Shown here: piece after piece, positions 16,925 through 25,476 of the stretch
How the letters are laid out: each line of letters opens with the position of its first letter
Position numbering within the stretch: the first letter of the stretch is position 1
DNA from: Thalassospira sp. TSL5-1
Lineage (GTDB): Bacteria > Pseudomonadota > Alphaproteobacteria > Rhodospirillales > Thalassospiraceae
Direction of reading: 5' to 3'
Assembly (NCBI RefSeq): GCF_001907695.1
Contig: NZ_KV880637.1
Location: forward strand, 1,302,001 to 1,366,000
DNA length: 64,000 bases
The notes under the pieces: model-generated
Told to the model about the DNA's origin: nothing
The model's database searches: none
The model's input: the letters and a program-made list of their open reading frames with translations, nothing else
Made by a program: the position numbers and the translations under genes

Positions 16925-17671
16925 ATGATTCTGATCTTTAGTGATTTTCATTTTACCGGTCCCTATAGCGGCGCGATGCAGGCAGCTGTGATGCGCCATG
17001 CCGGGCGGAAGGAAAGTGTTGTCAATTTGATGCTGGATGCACCAGACCGTGATCCGATGCGATCGGCCTATTTGTTGGCATCTTTACGGCGGGAATTCCG
17101 GGCCGGTGATATCGGTTTGTGTGTTGTTGACCCCGGTGTTGGCAGTGCCAGGCGCGCCATTGTCGCCCAGTGTGATGACAGTTATTTTGTCGGCCCCGAT
17201 AACGGGTTGTTTGAATTGCTGGTTCGCCGTGCGCACGATGTGCGCCTGTGGCAGATAGACTGGGAACCGGATGGCGTCTCTGCCAGTTTTCACGGGCGCG
17301 ATATTTTTGGCCCGGTGGCGGGTATGCTGGCCGCCAACACCAATTTTGCCCGCCATGAACTGGAACTGGACGACCGTTTTGCCGGGGCGCGGGACTGGCC
17401 CGATGATCTGGCCGAGGTGATTTATATCGACGGTTATGGCAATGCCATGACGGGCCTGCGTGCCAAAAGGGAAATGGCAGACGGGGCGATATTAACCCTG
17501 GGTGATCTCGAAATTGCCAGGGCGCGTACTTTTTCGGACGTGCCGGTGGGGCATGTTTTTTGGTATGAAAATTCGTTTGGTTTGGTGGAAATTGCGGTAA
17601 ATGGCGGACGGGCCGACCAATTACCAGGGCTTGAAATTGGATGTGCTCTTCGCTGGATTGATGCCGGATGA
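16925..17671 (+). CDS. SAM hydroxide adenosyltransferase (DUF62)
   Basis: 248-residue member of the fluorinase/chlorinase fold. The hydrolytic DUF62 branch splits S-adenosylmethionine into adenosine and methionine with an activated water. The triad known from that branch is present: Asp69 and Arg76 in VVDPGVGSARR, and His123 in SFHGRD. Other landmarks: PDNG (91-94) and YIDGYGNAM for the C-terminal barrel. The presence of Arg/His rather than the halide pocket argues against halogenase. The stop overlaps no gene but the MBL hydrolase begins 58 bases later, so the two are probably one unit. Confidence 0.88.
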   Translation: MILIFSDFHFTGPYSGAMQAAVMRHAGRKESVVNLMLDAPDRDPMRSAYLLASLRREFRAGDIGLCVVDPGVGSARRAIVAQCDDSYFVGPDNGLFELLVRRAHDVRLWQIDWEPDGVSASFHGRDIFGPVAGMLAANTNFARHELELDDRFAGARDWPDDLAEVIYIDGYGNAMTGLRAKREMADGAILTLGDLEIARARTFSDVPVGHVFWYENSFGLVEIAVNGGRADQLPGLEIGCALRWIDAG

Positions 17672-17729
17672 GAAAAAAATTGCTGCTCGCGACAGTCTGG
17701 GGCGCCAAGAAGAACGGGAAACGCGCGCG

Positions 17730-18572
17730 ATGACCATAACGGTCAAATTCTGGGGGGTGCGGGGCAGCATTGCCTGTCCGTCACCGGACCATATTGTTTA
17801 TGGTGGCAATACCAGTTGTGTTGAAATGCGGGTTGGGGATCGGGTCCTGATTTTTGATGCCGGTACCGGCATTCGCAATTTGGGTCGCGATCTGGTGCGC
17901 CGGGGTATTTCCAGTGCCGCCATTTTTCTGACCCATACCCATTGGGACCATATTAATGGCTTTCCATTTTTTGTGCCGGCGTATGATCCTGGCAACAGCT
18001 TTGAAATTTTTGCCGGGCATTTGACCGGGCAGGGCGGGGTGGAAAAGGTTTTTTCTGCGCAAATGGCAAATCCGACTTTTCCGGTGCCGTTATCGGCCAT
18101 GCGCTCCAGCCTGACTTTTTGTGATTTTGAAACCGGTACGACCTTATACCCTGCGCCAGACGTCACGGTGCGCACGGCACCTTTGCGCCACCCTAACGGG
18201 GCGGTGGCTTATCGGGTGGATTATGGCGGGGCGTCGGTCTGTTATGTGACCGATACCGAACATCAGCCCGGTAAAACCGATCAGACCATTCTGGATTTTA
18301 TCGAAGGGGCTGATCTGGTGATTTATGATGCCACTTACACCGATGCTGAATTTGAAAGGCGCACTGGCTGGGGGCATTCCACCTGGCGCGAAGGGGTGCG
18401 TTTGTGCCAGATGGCACATGTTGGCCAATTGGCCCTGTTTCATCATGATCCCGATCACGACGATAAAATCATGGCCGAAATTGAAAAACAGGCGCGTGCC
18501 GAATGGGCATCGGTTTTTGCCGCCCGCGATGACATGGTCCTCGACATTACCGGAAAGACACGGGCAGACTGA
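17730..18572 (+). CDS. MBL-fold metallo-hydrolase
   Basis: 280 residues. The opening MTITVKFWGVRGSIACPSPD and the GGNTSC loop mark the PDE/PhnP-like beta-lactamase-fold group; the dinuclear metal motif is THTHWDHINGFPFF (HxHxDH, 69-74), with YVTDTEH, DATYTDAEF and GHSTW later. Substrate unknown; cyclic-nucleotide or phosphodiester hydrolysis would fit the family. The frame extends back to 17601 inside the DUF62 gene, but ATG at 17730 has GGGAA nine bases upstream and matches family starts. Confidence 0.85.
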   Translation: MTITVKFWGVRGSIACPSPDHIVYGGNTSCVEMRVGDRVLIFDAGTGIRNLGRDLVRRGISSAAIFLTHTHWDHINGFPFFVPAYDPGNSFEIFAGHLTGQGGVEKVFSAQMANPTFPVPLSAMRSSLTFCDFETGTTLYPAPDVTVRTAPLRHPNGAVAYRVDYGGASVCYVTDTEHQPGKTDQTILDFIEGADLVIYDATYTDAEFERRTGWGHSTWREGVRLCQMAHVGQLALFHHDPDHDDKIMAEIEKQARAEWASVFAARDDMVLDITGKTRAD

Positions 18573-18659
18573 CGGGGCCCCGTTTTGTCGTCTACGCGGT
18601 GCCGGGCAAAAGGTATCAGGCGCAGGCCATTGGTTTTGGCAAATTAAAGGCAAATCGCT

Positions 18660-19352
18660 TTAGCGTGAAAATTTCGGGAATATACGTATTTCCACCCGCC
18701 GGTTGGCTTCCTGGTTTTCGGGGATCGGGTTGCCCGCGTCATCTTCGTTGGGTAGTTTGGGCATGGTGTCGCCATAGGAAATGGCGCGCATCCGGTCGGA
18801 TTGCGGGTCAACGCCTAACGCACCAAAGAAACGGACAACCGCAATGGCACGCCCCGCGGCCAGTTCCCAGTTGGAGGGAAATCGCGGAGTGCTGATCGGG
18901 GTGTCGTCGGTATGGCCTTTCACCTCGATCTGGAACCCCATATAGCGGGGTTGTTTCAAAAGATCGCCAACATCCTTTAAAAACAGCACGGCATCGCGGG
19001 TTAAATCGGCCGAGCCAGGCTGAAAAAAGGACCCGTTTGCCAGTTCCATCAAAATGCCTTCGTCATCCGTGCTGACATGAACCGATTTATCCAGTGCCAG
19101 GTTAAAGACAACGTCCTTAAGGTCGGTTTCCAGAATTTCGGTGGGGCGCACAACGCTGCGCTTGCCAAGATTTTGCGCAATACCGGCCTGGATTTTTTCA
19201 AAGACCGGCAATTCGATTTTAGAAAAACTGACCAGCATGATGAAAAACGCCATCAACAGCGTAATGGCATCGGCATAGGTCGCCAGCCAGTCTTCGCTGA
19301 TTTCCTCTGGTTTTTTGTTTTCCGCGAGGGGTGATTTGCGACGCCGGGTCAT
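18660..19352 (-). CDS. motB: Flagellar motor stator protein MotB/PomB-like
   Basis: 230-residue stator subunit anchored to peptidoglycan. One N-terminal membrane helix holds the ion-binding aspartate (WLATYADAITLLMAFF), then a linker, then an OmpA-like domain (FQPGSADLTRDA, VKGHTDDTPI, AAGRAIAVVRFF, EANRRVEI). The sequence after the helix (LVSFSKIELPVFEKI) is closer to PomB than to E. coli MotB. ATG at 19352 has AGGAA six bases upstream; ATG at 19358 is too close to it. Downstream partner of motA with a 36-base gap. Convergent with the MBL hydrolase gene. Confidence 0.9.
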   Translation of the reverse strand: MTRRRKSPLAENKKPEEISEDWLATYADAITLLMAFFIMLVSFSKIELPVFEKIQAGIAQNLGKRSVVRPTEILETDLKDVVFNLALDKSVHVSTDDEGILMELANGSFFQPGSADLTRDAVLFLKDVGDLLKQPRYMGFQIEVKGHTDDTPISTPRFPSNWELAAGRAIAVVRFFGALGVDPQSDRMRAISYGDTMPKLPNEDDAGNPIPENQEANRRVEIRIFPKFSR

Positions 19353-19388
19353 GTGCATTTCCTGTCAGCCAGAAGGAACCAAACCGCC

Positions 19389-20183
19389 TTATTGCGGGGC
19401 CTTGTCCATGTTGAAATGGATCTTCGGGTCCAGAAACGAGTTCATCCGGTCCTGAATGGCACGCGGGCCTTTTCGGTCGGCCAGCATGATCAACCCTTCC
19501 GCAATCAGCGAATTGCGAAATTTCATGATTTCTTCGCGCTGCTGGATTTTGCTGGCGGCGGGAATGAAAAAGAACCGTGCCGCGACAATGCCATACAGGG
19601 TCGTGATCAAGGCAATGGCGAGGCCTGCACCTAGCGAGGTGGGGTCATCGCCCATTTTATCAAGCATAATCACCAGACCAACCAGTGTACCGATCATGCC
19701 AAAGGCCGGGGCAGCCCCTGCCATGCTGCGCAAAATGTCCACGGGTATGACGGCGCGGTTATAGGCACTTTCAATGGCATTAAACAGCATATCGGCGACA
19801 TCATCCCCGTTATAGCCGGTAATGACAATTTCCATTGCCCAGCCGAGAAACGGCTCTTCTTTATCAAGACGGGTGATTTCCTGTTCAAGGGCGTTAATGC
19901 CCTTTTTTTGCATCAGGTAGCCCCATTTGACGACACGGCCGACTTCGCCGGTTAATTGTCCGCGACCCATGCTCGGGGCGCGAAAAATTTTAAAAATCAA
20001 CTTGATTGCCTGAAAAACATACCTTGTTTCATAAGCAATGAAGGTGGCTGCGAACGTCCCTCCCAGCACCATCAACACGCTTGATAGGCTGAGAAATACG
20101 ACATAATTGTCAGTCGAAATATAAATCGACGTAACAAACAGGCCGATACCGGCCAAAATCCCCAAAATCGTTGTCAGCGACAT
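19389..20183 (-). CDS. motA: Flagellar motor stator protein MotA/PomA-like
   Basis: 264 residues, four membrane helices. Proton/sodium channel subunit that drives the flagellar rotor. Diagnostic parts: helix 1 LGILAGIGLFVTSIYI, the cytoplasmic loop with charged residues, and the helix 3-4 region PAFGMIGTLVGLVIMLDKMGDDPTSLGAGLAIALITTLYG, which is PomA-like. Ion choice cannot be decided from sequence alone. First gene of a motA-motB unit on the minus strand. A CTGCCAATGGCAG palindrome lies about 60-70 bases upstream (20241-20253) and might be regulatory. Confidence 0.92.
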   Translation of the reverse strand: MSLTTILGILAGIGLFVTSIYISTDNYVVFLSLSSVLMVLGGTFAATFIAYETRYVFQAIKLIFKIFRAPSMGRGQLTGEVGRVVKWGYLMQKKGINALEQEITRLDKEEPFLGWAMEIVITGYNGDDVADMLFNAIESAYNRAVIPVDILRSMAGAAPAFGMIGTLVGLVIMLDKMGDDPTSLGAGLAIALITTLYGIVAARFFFIPAASKIQQREEIMKFRNSLIAEGLIMLADRKGPRAIQDRMNSFLDPKIHFNMDKAPQ

Positions 20184-20535
20184 CGCTTTTCACGTTCCCT
20201 TAAACAGAAATCTTCCTGACTTCCGCCCCCAATTGCGGATCTGCCAATGGCAGCGACCACGAAAATCCATCATAGACTGCGTTTGCCATGCTGTTAAGCA
20301 AAGAGCAGTGCTAGGCTTAAAATGCTTCCAGAAAGGATGCGTTCAGGCTTGTTCAGAAAACAACCATCCCCGAAAGTATTTGATATGGTTGGAGGAGACC
20401 ATTCGTTCAAGGCTGATAAAGGCCCGGGACCATTTTGTGAAGGCAAGAAAAAGCACCCTGCGTCCCAATTTGAACACAGGGTGCCATGATTTTTAAGATT
20501 ACAAACGATATGTTCAGTCGTGCGGAACCGGATAT
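20184..20535. other. Intergenic region between motA and a chemoreceptor gene
   Basis: About 350 bases. Contains the palindrome at 20241-20253 on the motA side and the chemoreceptor terminator at 20446-20484. Otherwise no gene or element seen; the plus-strand frame 20233-20496 runs through the terminator and is rejected. Confidence 0.6.
20446..20484 (-). terminator. Terminator of the heme-motif chemoreceptor gene
   Basis: On the minus strand: GCACCCTG, 16-base loop, CAGGGTGC, then TTTTTC. Confidence 0.8.
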
Positions 20536-22251
20536 TTAGGCCTTGCGGATTCCTTCCAGGAACCGGTCTACCTCGGCCCGCAGATTTTGCGAAAGCGTGC
20601 CCAGTTCCTCGGCAACCTGCAAAACCGAATGTGCAGACTGGTCGGTTTCGGCAACTGTGTGGCTGACACGTTCAATATTACGGGTGACTTCCTGGGTGCC
20701 GATGGCGGCCTGTTCCACGTTACGGGCAATTTCCCCGGTGGCGTCGGCCTGTTCGCGCACGGCTTCGGAAATGGTGTTGGTAATATCGGTAATGCGCAGG
20801 ATGACGTCGGAAATATCCTCGATCGATTTAACGGTCTTGCCGGTTTCATTTTGAATGGCGTTGATCTGCTCGGAAATATCCTCGGTCGCGCGTGCCGTCT
20901 GATTGGCGAGGTTTTTGACCTCGGCTGCAACCACGGCAAAGCCTTTGCCGGCTTCCCCCGCCCGGGCAGCCTCGATGGTGGCATTCAGGGCCAAAAGGTT
21001 GGTCTGACCGGCAATATCGTTAATCAGGCTGACGATTTCGCCAATTTTACCCGCCGCTTCGGACAGGCCCGCTACCGTGCGGCTGGAAATATCGGCTTCC
21101 TGCGATGCCTCGGCCGTAATCTCGGTGGATTGATGGGCCTTTTCGCCAATTTGCGTGATCGAGGCGGTTAAATGGTCTGCTGCGCCGGAAACCGTGCGCA
21201 CATTGGTTGTGGCTTCTTCAGAGGCCGCGGCGACCGTTGTGGCGTTTTTGCTGGCCCGGTCGGCCGCCCCCACCAGTTCACGGGCGGTCGTTTGCATTTT
21301 GCTGGCAGATTCGGAAACCGACGCGACAATGGTTGCGATGATTTTTTCAAAATCGCCAATCAGGGCTTCCAGCCGGATCATACGGCGTTCGCGCTGTTCC
21401 TGGGCGGCTTTTTGTTCCCGTTCCATCCGTTCCTTGGCAATGGCATTGGTTTTAAATACCTCGACCGAGCGGGCCATCGCGCCGATTTCATCTTTGCGCT
21501 GTGTTCCGGTAATATCCAGGTCGGTTCTGCCATTGGCCAGATCGCGCATCACACCGCCCAATTGAGACAGAGGATTAATCACGATGTTTGAAAGCAGGGC
21601 GCGAATGCCGATCACAGTCAGGATTGCAACGACAATACCGCCAATCGCAATACCGGCCAGAATGGTATTGGTTTTATGTTCCTCCGGGGCGACTGACAGG
21701 CTGGAGGACAGAACGGCAATGACGTCGCCTTTTTCTTCGTTCATCAACCCGTTATGGCAGGTAAAGCACACTTCCTGATTGGCCCCTTCGGTCACACCCA
21801 GCACAATGGGCATTGACATGCGATAGGTGCCTTCGTCGGTATAGCGGCCCACAAGTTTGCCGGTTTCGATGGCTTCCTGGTCAATGGCGTCACGCGGCAG
21901 TTTTAGGGGTTTTTCGCCATTTTCCTCCATATAGGTCAGGGTTTTGGGTGCCCAGACCGACCATAGTTCGCCAGGGTAATCCTTGTTCCGGCTGTCAAAC
22001 CAGTTATTGAATACGCGAATGCCGATATCTTCGGAATCTTCAATCCGGGCCGCCATGACATTGACGATCAGGGCATGAAGCGACGTCAGTTCGTTATCAC
22101 TGAGCTGGCGCAGCTTTGCATCCATTGCGTGGCGTTCAGTCATGGCAATCAGGATAAGGGCAATCACCATGACGGCGGTAACACCAAAGGCAGATGTCAC
22201 CATAAACCGTTTTCGGATACCCATCCGTTTCCAACTGGATAAAAGCGCCAT
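20536..22251 (-). CDS. Methyl-accepting chemotaxis protein with a c-type heme motif
   Basis: 571-residue chemoreceptor. Helix 1 at about 17-38, periplasmic sensor 39-195, helix 2 about 196-220, HAMP about 221-275, signalling domain about 300-565 with the conserved hairpin tip [20 protein letters not shown]. The periplasmic part belongs to the DUF3365 (Tll0287-like) type and includes CFTCH (162-166), a CxxCH site for covalent heme c, so it may sense redox state, oxygen or NO. GAGGGAAA precedes the ATG. It has no chemotaxis kinase neighbour, as is common for scattered receptors. Confidence 0.88.
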   Translation of the reverse strand: MALLSSWKRMGIRKRFMVTSAFGVTAVMVIALILIAMTERHAMDAKLRQLSDNELTSLHALIVNVMAARIEDSEDIGIRVFNNWFDSRNKDYPGELWSVWAPKTLTYMEENGEKPLKLPRDAIDQEAIETGKLVGRYTDEGTYRMSMPIVLGVTEGANQEVCFTCHNGLMNEEKGDVIAVLSSSLSVAPEEHKTNTILAGIAIGGIVVAILTVIGIRALLSNIVINPLSQLGGVMRDLANGRTDLDITGTQRKDEIGAMARSVEVFKTNAIAKERMEREQKAAQEQRERRMIRLEALIGDFEKIIATIVASVSESASKMQTTARELVGAADRASKNATTVAAASEEATTNVRTVSGAADHLTASITQIGEKAHQSTEITAEASQEADISSRTVAGLSEAAGKIGEIVSLINDIAGQTNLLALNATIEAARAGEAGKGFAVVAAEVKNLANQTARATEDISEQINAIQNETGKTVKSIEDISDVILRITDITNTISEAVREQADATGEIARNVEQAAIGTQEVTRNIERVSHTVAETDQSAHSVLQVAEELGTLSQNLRAEVDRFLEGIRKA

Positions 22252-22639
22252 AAATTTCCCTCAAGCCTGCGAAAAGACTGGAATGAGCACAGCGGGATTC
22301 CCCATAAATCCGATTGTGCCAGATTTGAATTAATAACCTGAAAAATCCCGCTTTTGGGCCGACGAAACATTGATTTGCCTCAAGTCAAAGGCGATATTCA
22401 GAAATATTCCAAATTTCACCTGAAATATCTCGCAGGTTGTATGGTCTTTTATATTTTATATGCCTTTTGGTCTGTTTCGCGACATAATCTGCCCCGGAAT
22501 TGCGCGTGAAAAATCGTTGCCGGTTTGCGGCCGCGCGGTTGAAATTACGGTGCAAGGCGGGCATACCATGCGACCGGGACAAAAGATGTTGCCGCTTGAT
22601 GGCAGCCACACATCAAACAGAAAATGGTTGGGGGTTTGG
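22252..22639. other. Intergenic region with a long-range inverted repeat
   Basis: About 390 bases. AGCGGGATT (22291-22299) pairs with AATCCCGCT (22344-22352) across 44 bases, followed by TTTT; this could be a branched terminator or attenuator on the plus strand, but nothing rightward precedes it. The plus frame from 22460 continues into the next gene without a ribosome site and is not used as its start. Confidence 0.4.
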
Positions 22640-22909
22640 ATGAATATCACCTTTGCGCAAGCACAGCAGAAACTTGAAGAAATTACCGCCGAGATGCTGG
22701 TTCTGATCCGTCAGTACGGGCTGGATGCGGAATCCCCCTTTGATGTGATCGAGGTTGCCCGCAGCAAAATAGACAATCAGCAGGATTATATTCGTTTTCT
22801 TGAGCTGTCGCTGGAAGGGCGTATTTACGGGGAATATGCCGAAGCCCTGCAAAAACAAATGGATCGCCAGGCATCGGAAACAGACGACCCGTCCAACAAT
22901 ATTCATTAA
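22640..22909 (+). CDS. Small hypothetical protein, helical
   Basis: 89 residues, acidic and strongly helical: FAQAQQKLEEITAEMLVLIR, then YIRFLELSLEGRIYGEYAEA. No signal peptide or membrane segment. Not recognised. ATG at 22640 is chosen because the coding character and helix pattern start there; a G-rich run stands 6-12 bases upstream. A good terminator follows at 22983. Divergent from the chemoreceptor gene. Confidence 0.6.
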   Translation: MNITFAQAQQKLEEITAEMLVLIRQYGLDAESPFDVIEVARSKIDNQQDYIRFLELSLEGRIYGEYAEALQKQMDRQASETDDPSNNIH

Positions 22910-23285
22910 GGCCGCCAGGGCATTTATTGCGCCGGCATTGATGTCGATTTTCTTTGTCGGCACGGCCATTTATGAAATCAGGGTGCCTGCAGTGTTTGCG
23001 GGCACTTTTTCATGTCTCACCATTTCGTTACTGTGACATTCCTGATCTGGCGCAACCGGCTTTTATGGCGGGTTTTCAGGTGCTCGCAGGGATGTATCCG
23101 GAGGGATTGCGGCAAACGTCACAAAATGTTCGCCAACATGTCACCGTCCTGCAGTTGAGAAACCGTATTTCCCGGCCTATATGGCGTGTGTCGATGCGAT
23201 GTACCAGCGAGTACATAACAAACGCACGGCCATGTCTGGCGCTTTGCCGGGCATATCCGGGAAAACGAGTAACAGGATGACCGCC
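22910..23285. other. Intergenic region holding one terminator
   Basis: About 375 bases; apart from the terminator at 22983-23010 I see no gene, repeat or RNA element. Confidence 0.55.
22983..23010 (+). terminator. Terminator after the 89-residue protein gene
   Basis: GTGCCTGC (22983-22990), seven-base loop, GCGGGCAC (22998-23005) with one G-T pair, then TTTTT. Confidence 0.8.
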
Positions 23286-23543
23286 ATGAACAAAAGTTAT
23301 GTTCAGACCCTGATGGAAGTCGAAAAGGTTTTTGGCCAGATCAATGACCATGATTATCGTTTATACCGGGCGGTGTGGGGCAATCGGCGCGCAGCCGATA
23401 TTGGCATGCCGCGTGGCACCCGGGCCGAAATAAGCCGCAAGCTGGCCGATGATTTCACCTCATCCGCTCATGTTGGTGTTGGTGGTGTTACCGGGCAGGC
23501 CATTGTTGGTGGCCGCAAAATGGATTTCCACCACGCTGCCTGA
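23286..23543 (+). CDS. Small hypothetical protein
   Basis: 85 residues from ATG at 23286 (AGG nine bases upstream; ATG at 23277 also possible). Soluble, with an N-terminal helical part (YVQTLMEVEKVFGQINDHDY), a basic middle (GNRRAADIGMPRGTRAEISRK) and a Gly/Val-rich end. No family recognised. Bounded by terminators on both sides, so it is monocistronic. Confidence 0.5.
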   Translation: MNKSYVQTLMEVEKVFGQINDHDYRLYRAVWGNRRAADIGMPRGTRAEISRKLADDFTSSAHVGVGGVTGQAIVGGRKMDFHHAA

Positions 23544-23604
23544 TCCGTTCTGATACTGATTTGCCGAAGGGCATTGCATTTTTTATCAAGCTGCCCGATT
23601 TTAG

Positions 23605-23643
23605 GCCGCCTTTCGATTTTGTCGAAGGCGGCTTTGTTGTTTT
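23605..23643 (+). terminator. Terminator before apt
   Basis: GCCGCCTTTCGA (23605-23616) pairs with TCGAAGGCGGC (23622-23632) with one bulged T; then TTTGTTGTTTT. Confidence 0.85.
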
Positions 23644-23670
23644 CTTTTCGGGCCGGAGGCCAGATCTGTT

Positions 23671-24198
23671 ATGTCGATTAAATCGCTGATTCGCACAATT
23701 CCCGACTATCCCAAGAAGGGGATCATGTTTCGCGATATCACAACCCTGTTTAGCGATGCCGAAGGGTTGCGCGAGGTTGTTGATACCCTGGCTGGTGAAT
23801 TTCAGGATCAGAATATCGATGTGATTGCCGGGATCGAGGCACGCGGTTTTATTGTTGGCCCCGCAGTCGCACTGGCGCTTGGCGTCGGGTTTGTACCGGT
23901 ACGCAAAAAGGGCAAATTGCCCGCCAAAACCGTATCGGTCGAATATGACCTTGAATATGGTTCGGATATTATTGAAATACATGTCGATGCCATCAAGCCG
24001 GGCCAGCGTGTTTTGATCCTGGATGACCTGATTGCAACGGGCGGCACCGCACTTGCGGCCATTGAACTGGTGAAAAAGGCGGGCGGCATTCCGGTATGTT
24101 GCGGCTTTATCATTGATCTGCCCGATCTTGGCGGTGCAGACCGCATTCGCGCGGCGGGTATTCCAGTTTTCAATATGGTTGAATTTGAAGGCGATTGA
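23671..24198 (+). CDS. apt: Adenine phosphoribosyltransferase
   Basis: 175 residues; converts adenine and PRPP to AMP in purine salvage. Signature parts: MFRDITTLF near residue 25, AGIEARGFIVGPAVA, and the PRPP loop VLILDDLIATGGTALAA. Length and motif order match bacterial Apt closely. GGAGG lies 12 bases before the ATG, a little far but the only candidate. Confidence 0.96.
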   Translation: MSIKSLIRTIPDYPKKGIMFRDITTLFSDAEGLREVVDTLAGEFQDQNIDVIAGIEARGFIVGPAVALALGVGFVPVRKKGKLPAKTVSVEYDLEYGSDIIEIHVDAIKPGQRVLILDDLIATGGTALAAIELVKKAGGIPVCCGFIIDLPDLGGADRIRAAGIPVFNMVEFEGD

Positions 24199-24273
24199 TT
24201 ATCTTGTATCGTGCCTGAGAGCGGGAACAGGGCAGAATCGGCGGAATTTGGTGATTTTTCCGGTAAATTAGGA

Positions 24274-24297
24274 TATAATCATTTTAAATGATCATTT
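24274..24297 (+). promoter_or_regulatory. -10 box with adjacent palindrome
   Basis: TATAAT at 24274-24279 is followed seven bases later by the perfect palindrome AAATGATCATTT (24286-24297), 33 bases before the ATG at 24330. No strong -35 box is visible, so activation by a bound protein or repression at the palindrome is possible. Confidence 0.45.
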
Positions 24298-24329
24298 GAT
24301 CATCCATCCATATCCAAAGGGTGAGGGTC

Positions 24330-24791
24330 ATGATTCCGCAACTGCCTCCTGCTCAGGCCACCAATGCCGCGATATATGCCTCGCGGTTGGCGCCTGCTGG
24401 TGCGCGCGGTATTGCCTCTGTCACCCGCAGCGACGGCATTGAACAGCCCAATGAACGTTTTGGCTATCAGCCCGATACTGACGGCACCCTGTTTAATGCC
24501 TTTATCGAGGAAAAAAACGGCCACGGCACTTCGCAAGGCGGTGGTCAGAATGAAGAACAGTCTCGGGAAAATGCCAGCAAGGGCCGTGTGCAAAAAACGG
24601 CGGGCACTTTCAGGCGAGAAGGGGGCCAGCCTGCCGATCCTGAAGGCATCCGGTTTGACGAGCTGCTGGATTTTGAAGGCCCGCTGGATTTGGGGGCACG
24701 CCGGTCGCCGCAATCCATGTATGCAATGGTCAATGTTGTTACCCACGGTGGAATGCCCGAACGTGGGCAATATTTTGATTTCCAAACCTGA
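24330..24791 (+). CDS. Hypothetical protein, partly disordered
   Basis: 153 residues from ATG at 24330 (AGGG four bases upstream). N-terminal part is Ala/Pro-rich; residues about 60-105 are Gly/Gln/Glu/Arg-rich and likely disordered; the C-terminal 50 (EGIRFDELLDFEGPLDLGAR...MYAMVNVVTHGGMPERGQYFDFQT) look folded. No family recognised. The opposite-strand frame 24300-24854 is equally long but runs across the promoter and has poor protein character. The Panacea gene follows after 121 bases. Confidence 0.55.
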   Translation: MIPQLPPAQATNAAIYASRLAPAGARGIASVTRSDGIEQPNERFGYQPDTDGTLFNAFIEEKNGHGTSQGGGQNEEQSRENASKGRVQKTAGTFRREGGQPADPEGIRFDELLDFEGPLDLGARRSPQSMYAMVNVVTHGGMPERGQYFDFQT

Positions 24792-24912
24792 TGCCAACCG
24801 GCTGGCTTGTTTGTTTTGATGAGCCTTGTTGTCGGCTAATCGGCTGGCTATCATGCGCGCATGGAAGCGGCCGGTTTGACGGCTCCAATATGTGCGGGTT
24901 TGCAGGACAGGT

Positions 24913-25455
24913 ATGAAACAAAAACCGGTTCTTTATTCGGTATATGATGTGGCGTTGCGGTTGATCGATCATGCGCTGAATGACAATGAATATCTTCAGC
25001 CGCAAAAACTGCACCGGTTGCTGTATCTGGCACAGGGATATTTTGGTGCATCCTATCATGGGGCCATGCTGATGCCGGCCCTTTTTGTGGCCGAAGAAGC
25101 CGGGCCAATTGAACCCAACCTTTATGTTCTGATGGAAGAAACCCGCCCGGATGTGCGCCTGAAAGCCATCAATGACAAAACCCGCCATTTTATCGAAAGC
25201 GTCTGGCGTCAGTTCGGGCATCATTCTGTGGATCATCTGAATGCCTCGATCCGCAATCACGCCCCCTATCAGGAGGCCTGGCGTGCAGGCCCCGGAACAC
25301 TGATTTCGTTTGAGGAAATGGTCCGTTTTTATACGGCCGTGCGCAAATCGGCGACAACCCCCGAGGCCGAGGATGTGGTGCGCCCGCGCGTCATGCGTTC
25401 GCACAAGGGCAAACCCGTTGCCACCACCGACTGGCGGCCGCGCCGCCTTAAATAA
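24913..25455 (+). CDS. Panacea (DUF4065/SocA-like) domain protein
   Basis: 180 residues. The N-terminal 100 (YSVYDVALRLIDHALNDN, LQPQKLHRLLYLAQGYF, GPIEPNLY) follow the Panacea/DUF4065 pattern, seen in SocA and in antitoxins of PanAT toxin-antitoxin pairs. The C-terminal 40 are basic and probably flexible. No recognised toxin is adjacent: upstream lies the unknown 153-residue protein, downstream a convergent ChaN-like gene 21 bases away. It may therefore be a solitary adaptor. ATG at 24913 has AGGACAGG just upstream. Confidence 0.7.
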   Translation: MKQKPVLYSVYDVALRLIDHALNDNEYLQPQKLHRLLYLAQGYFGASYHGAMLMPALFVAEEAGPIEPNLYVLMEETRPDVRLKAINDKTRHFIESVWRQFGHHSVDHLNASIRNHAPYQEAWRAGPGTLISFEEMVRFYTAVRKSATTPEAEDVVRPRVMRSHKGKPVATTDWRPRRLK

Positions 25456-25476
25456 CCCTGTTAAAGTCTTTTGACC

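Noticed and set aside
20184..20260. Sigma-54-type promoter before motA
   Set aside because: TTGGCAGATCCGCAATTGG resembles it loosely, but the GG-GC spacing does not fit.
24300..24854. 184-residue minus-strand frame opposite the 24330 gene
   Set aside because: Crosses the -10/palindrome region; lacks family or ribosome site. The plus-strand reading has better coding character, though neither is certain.
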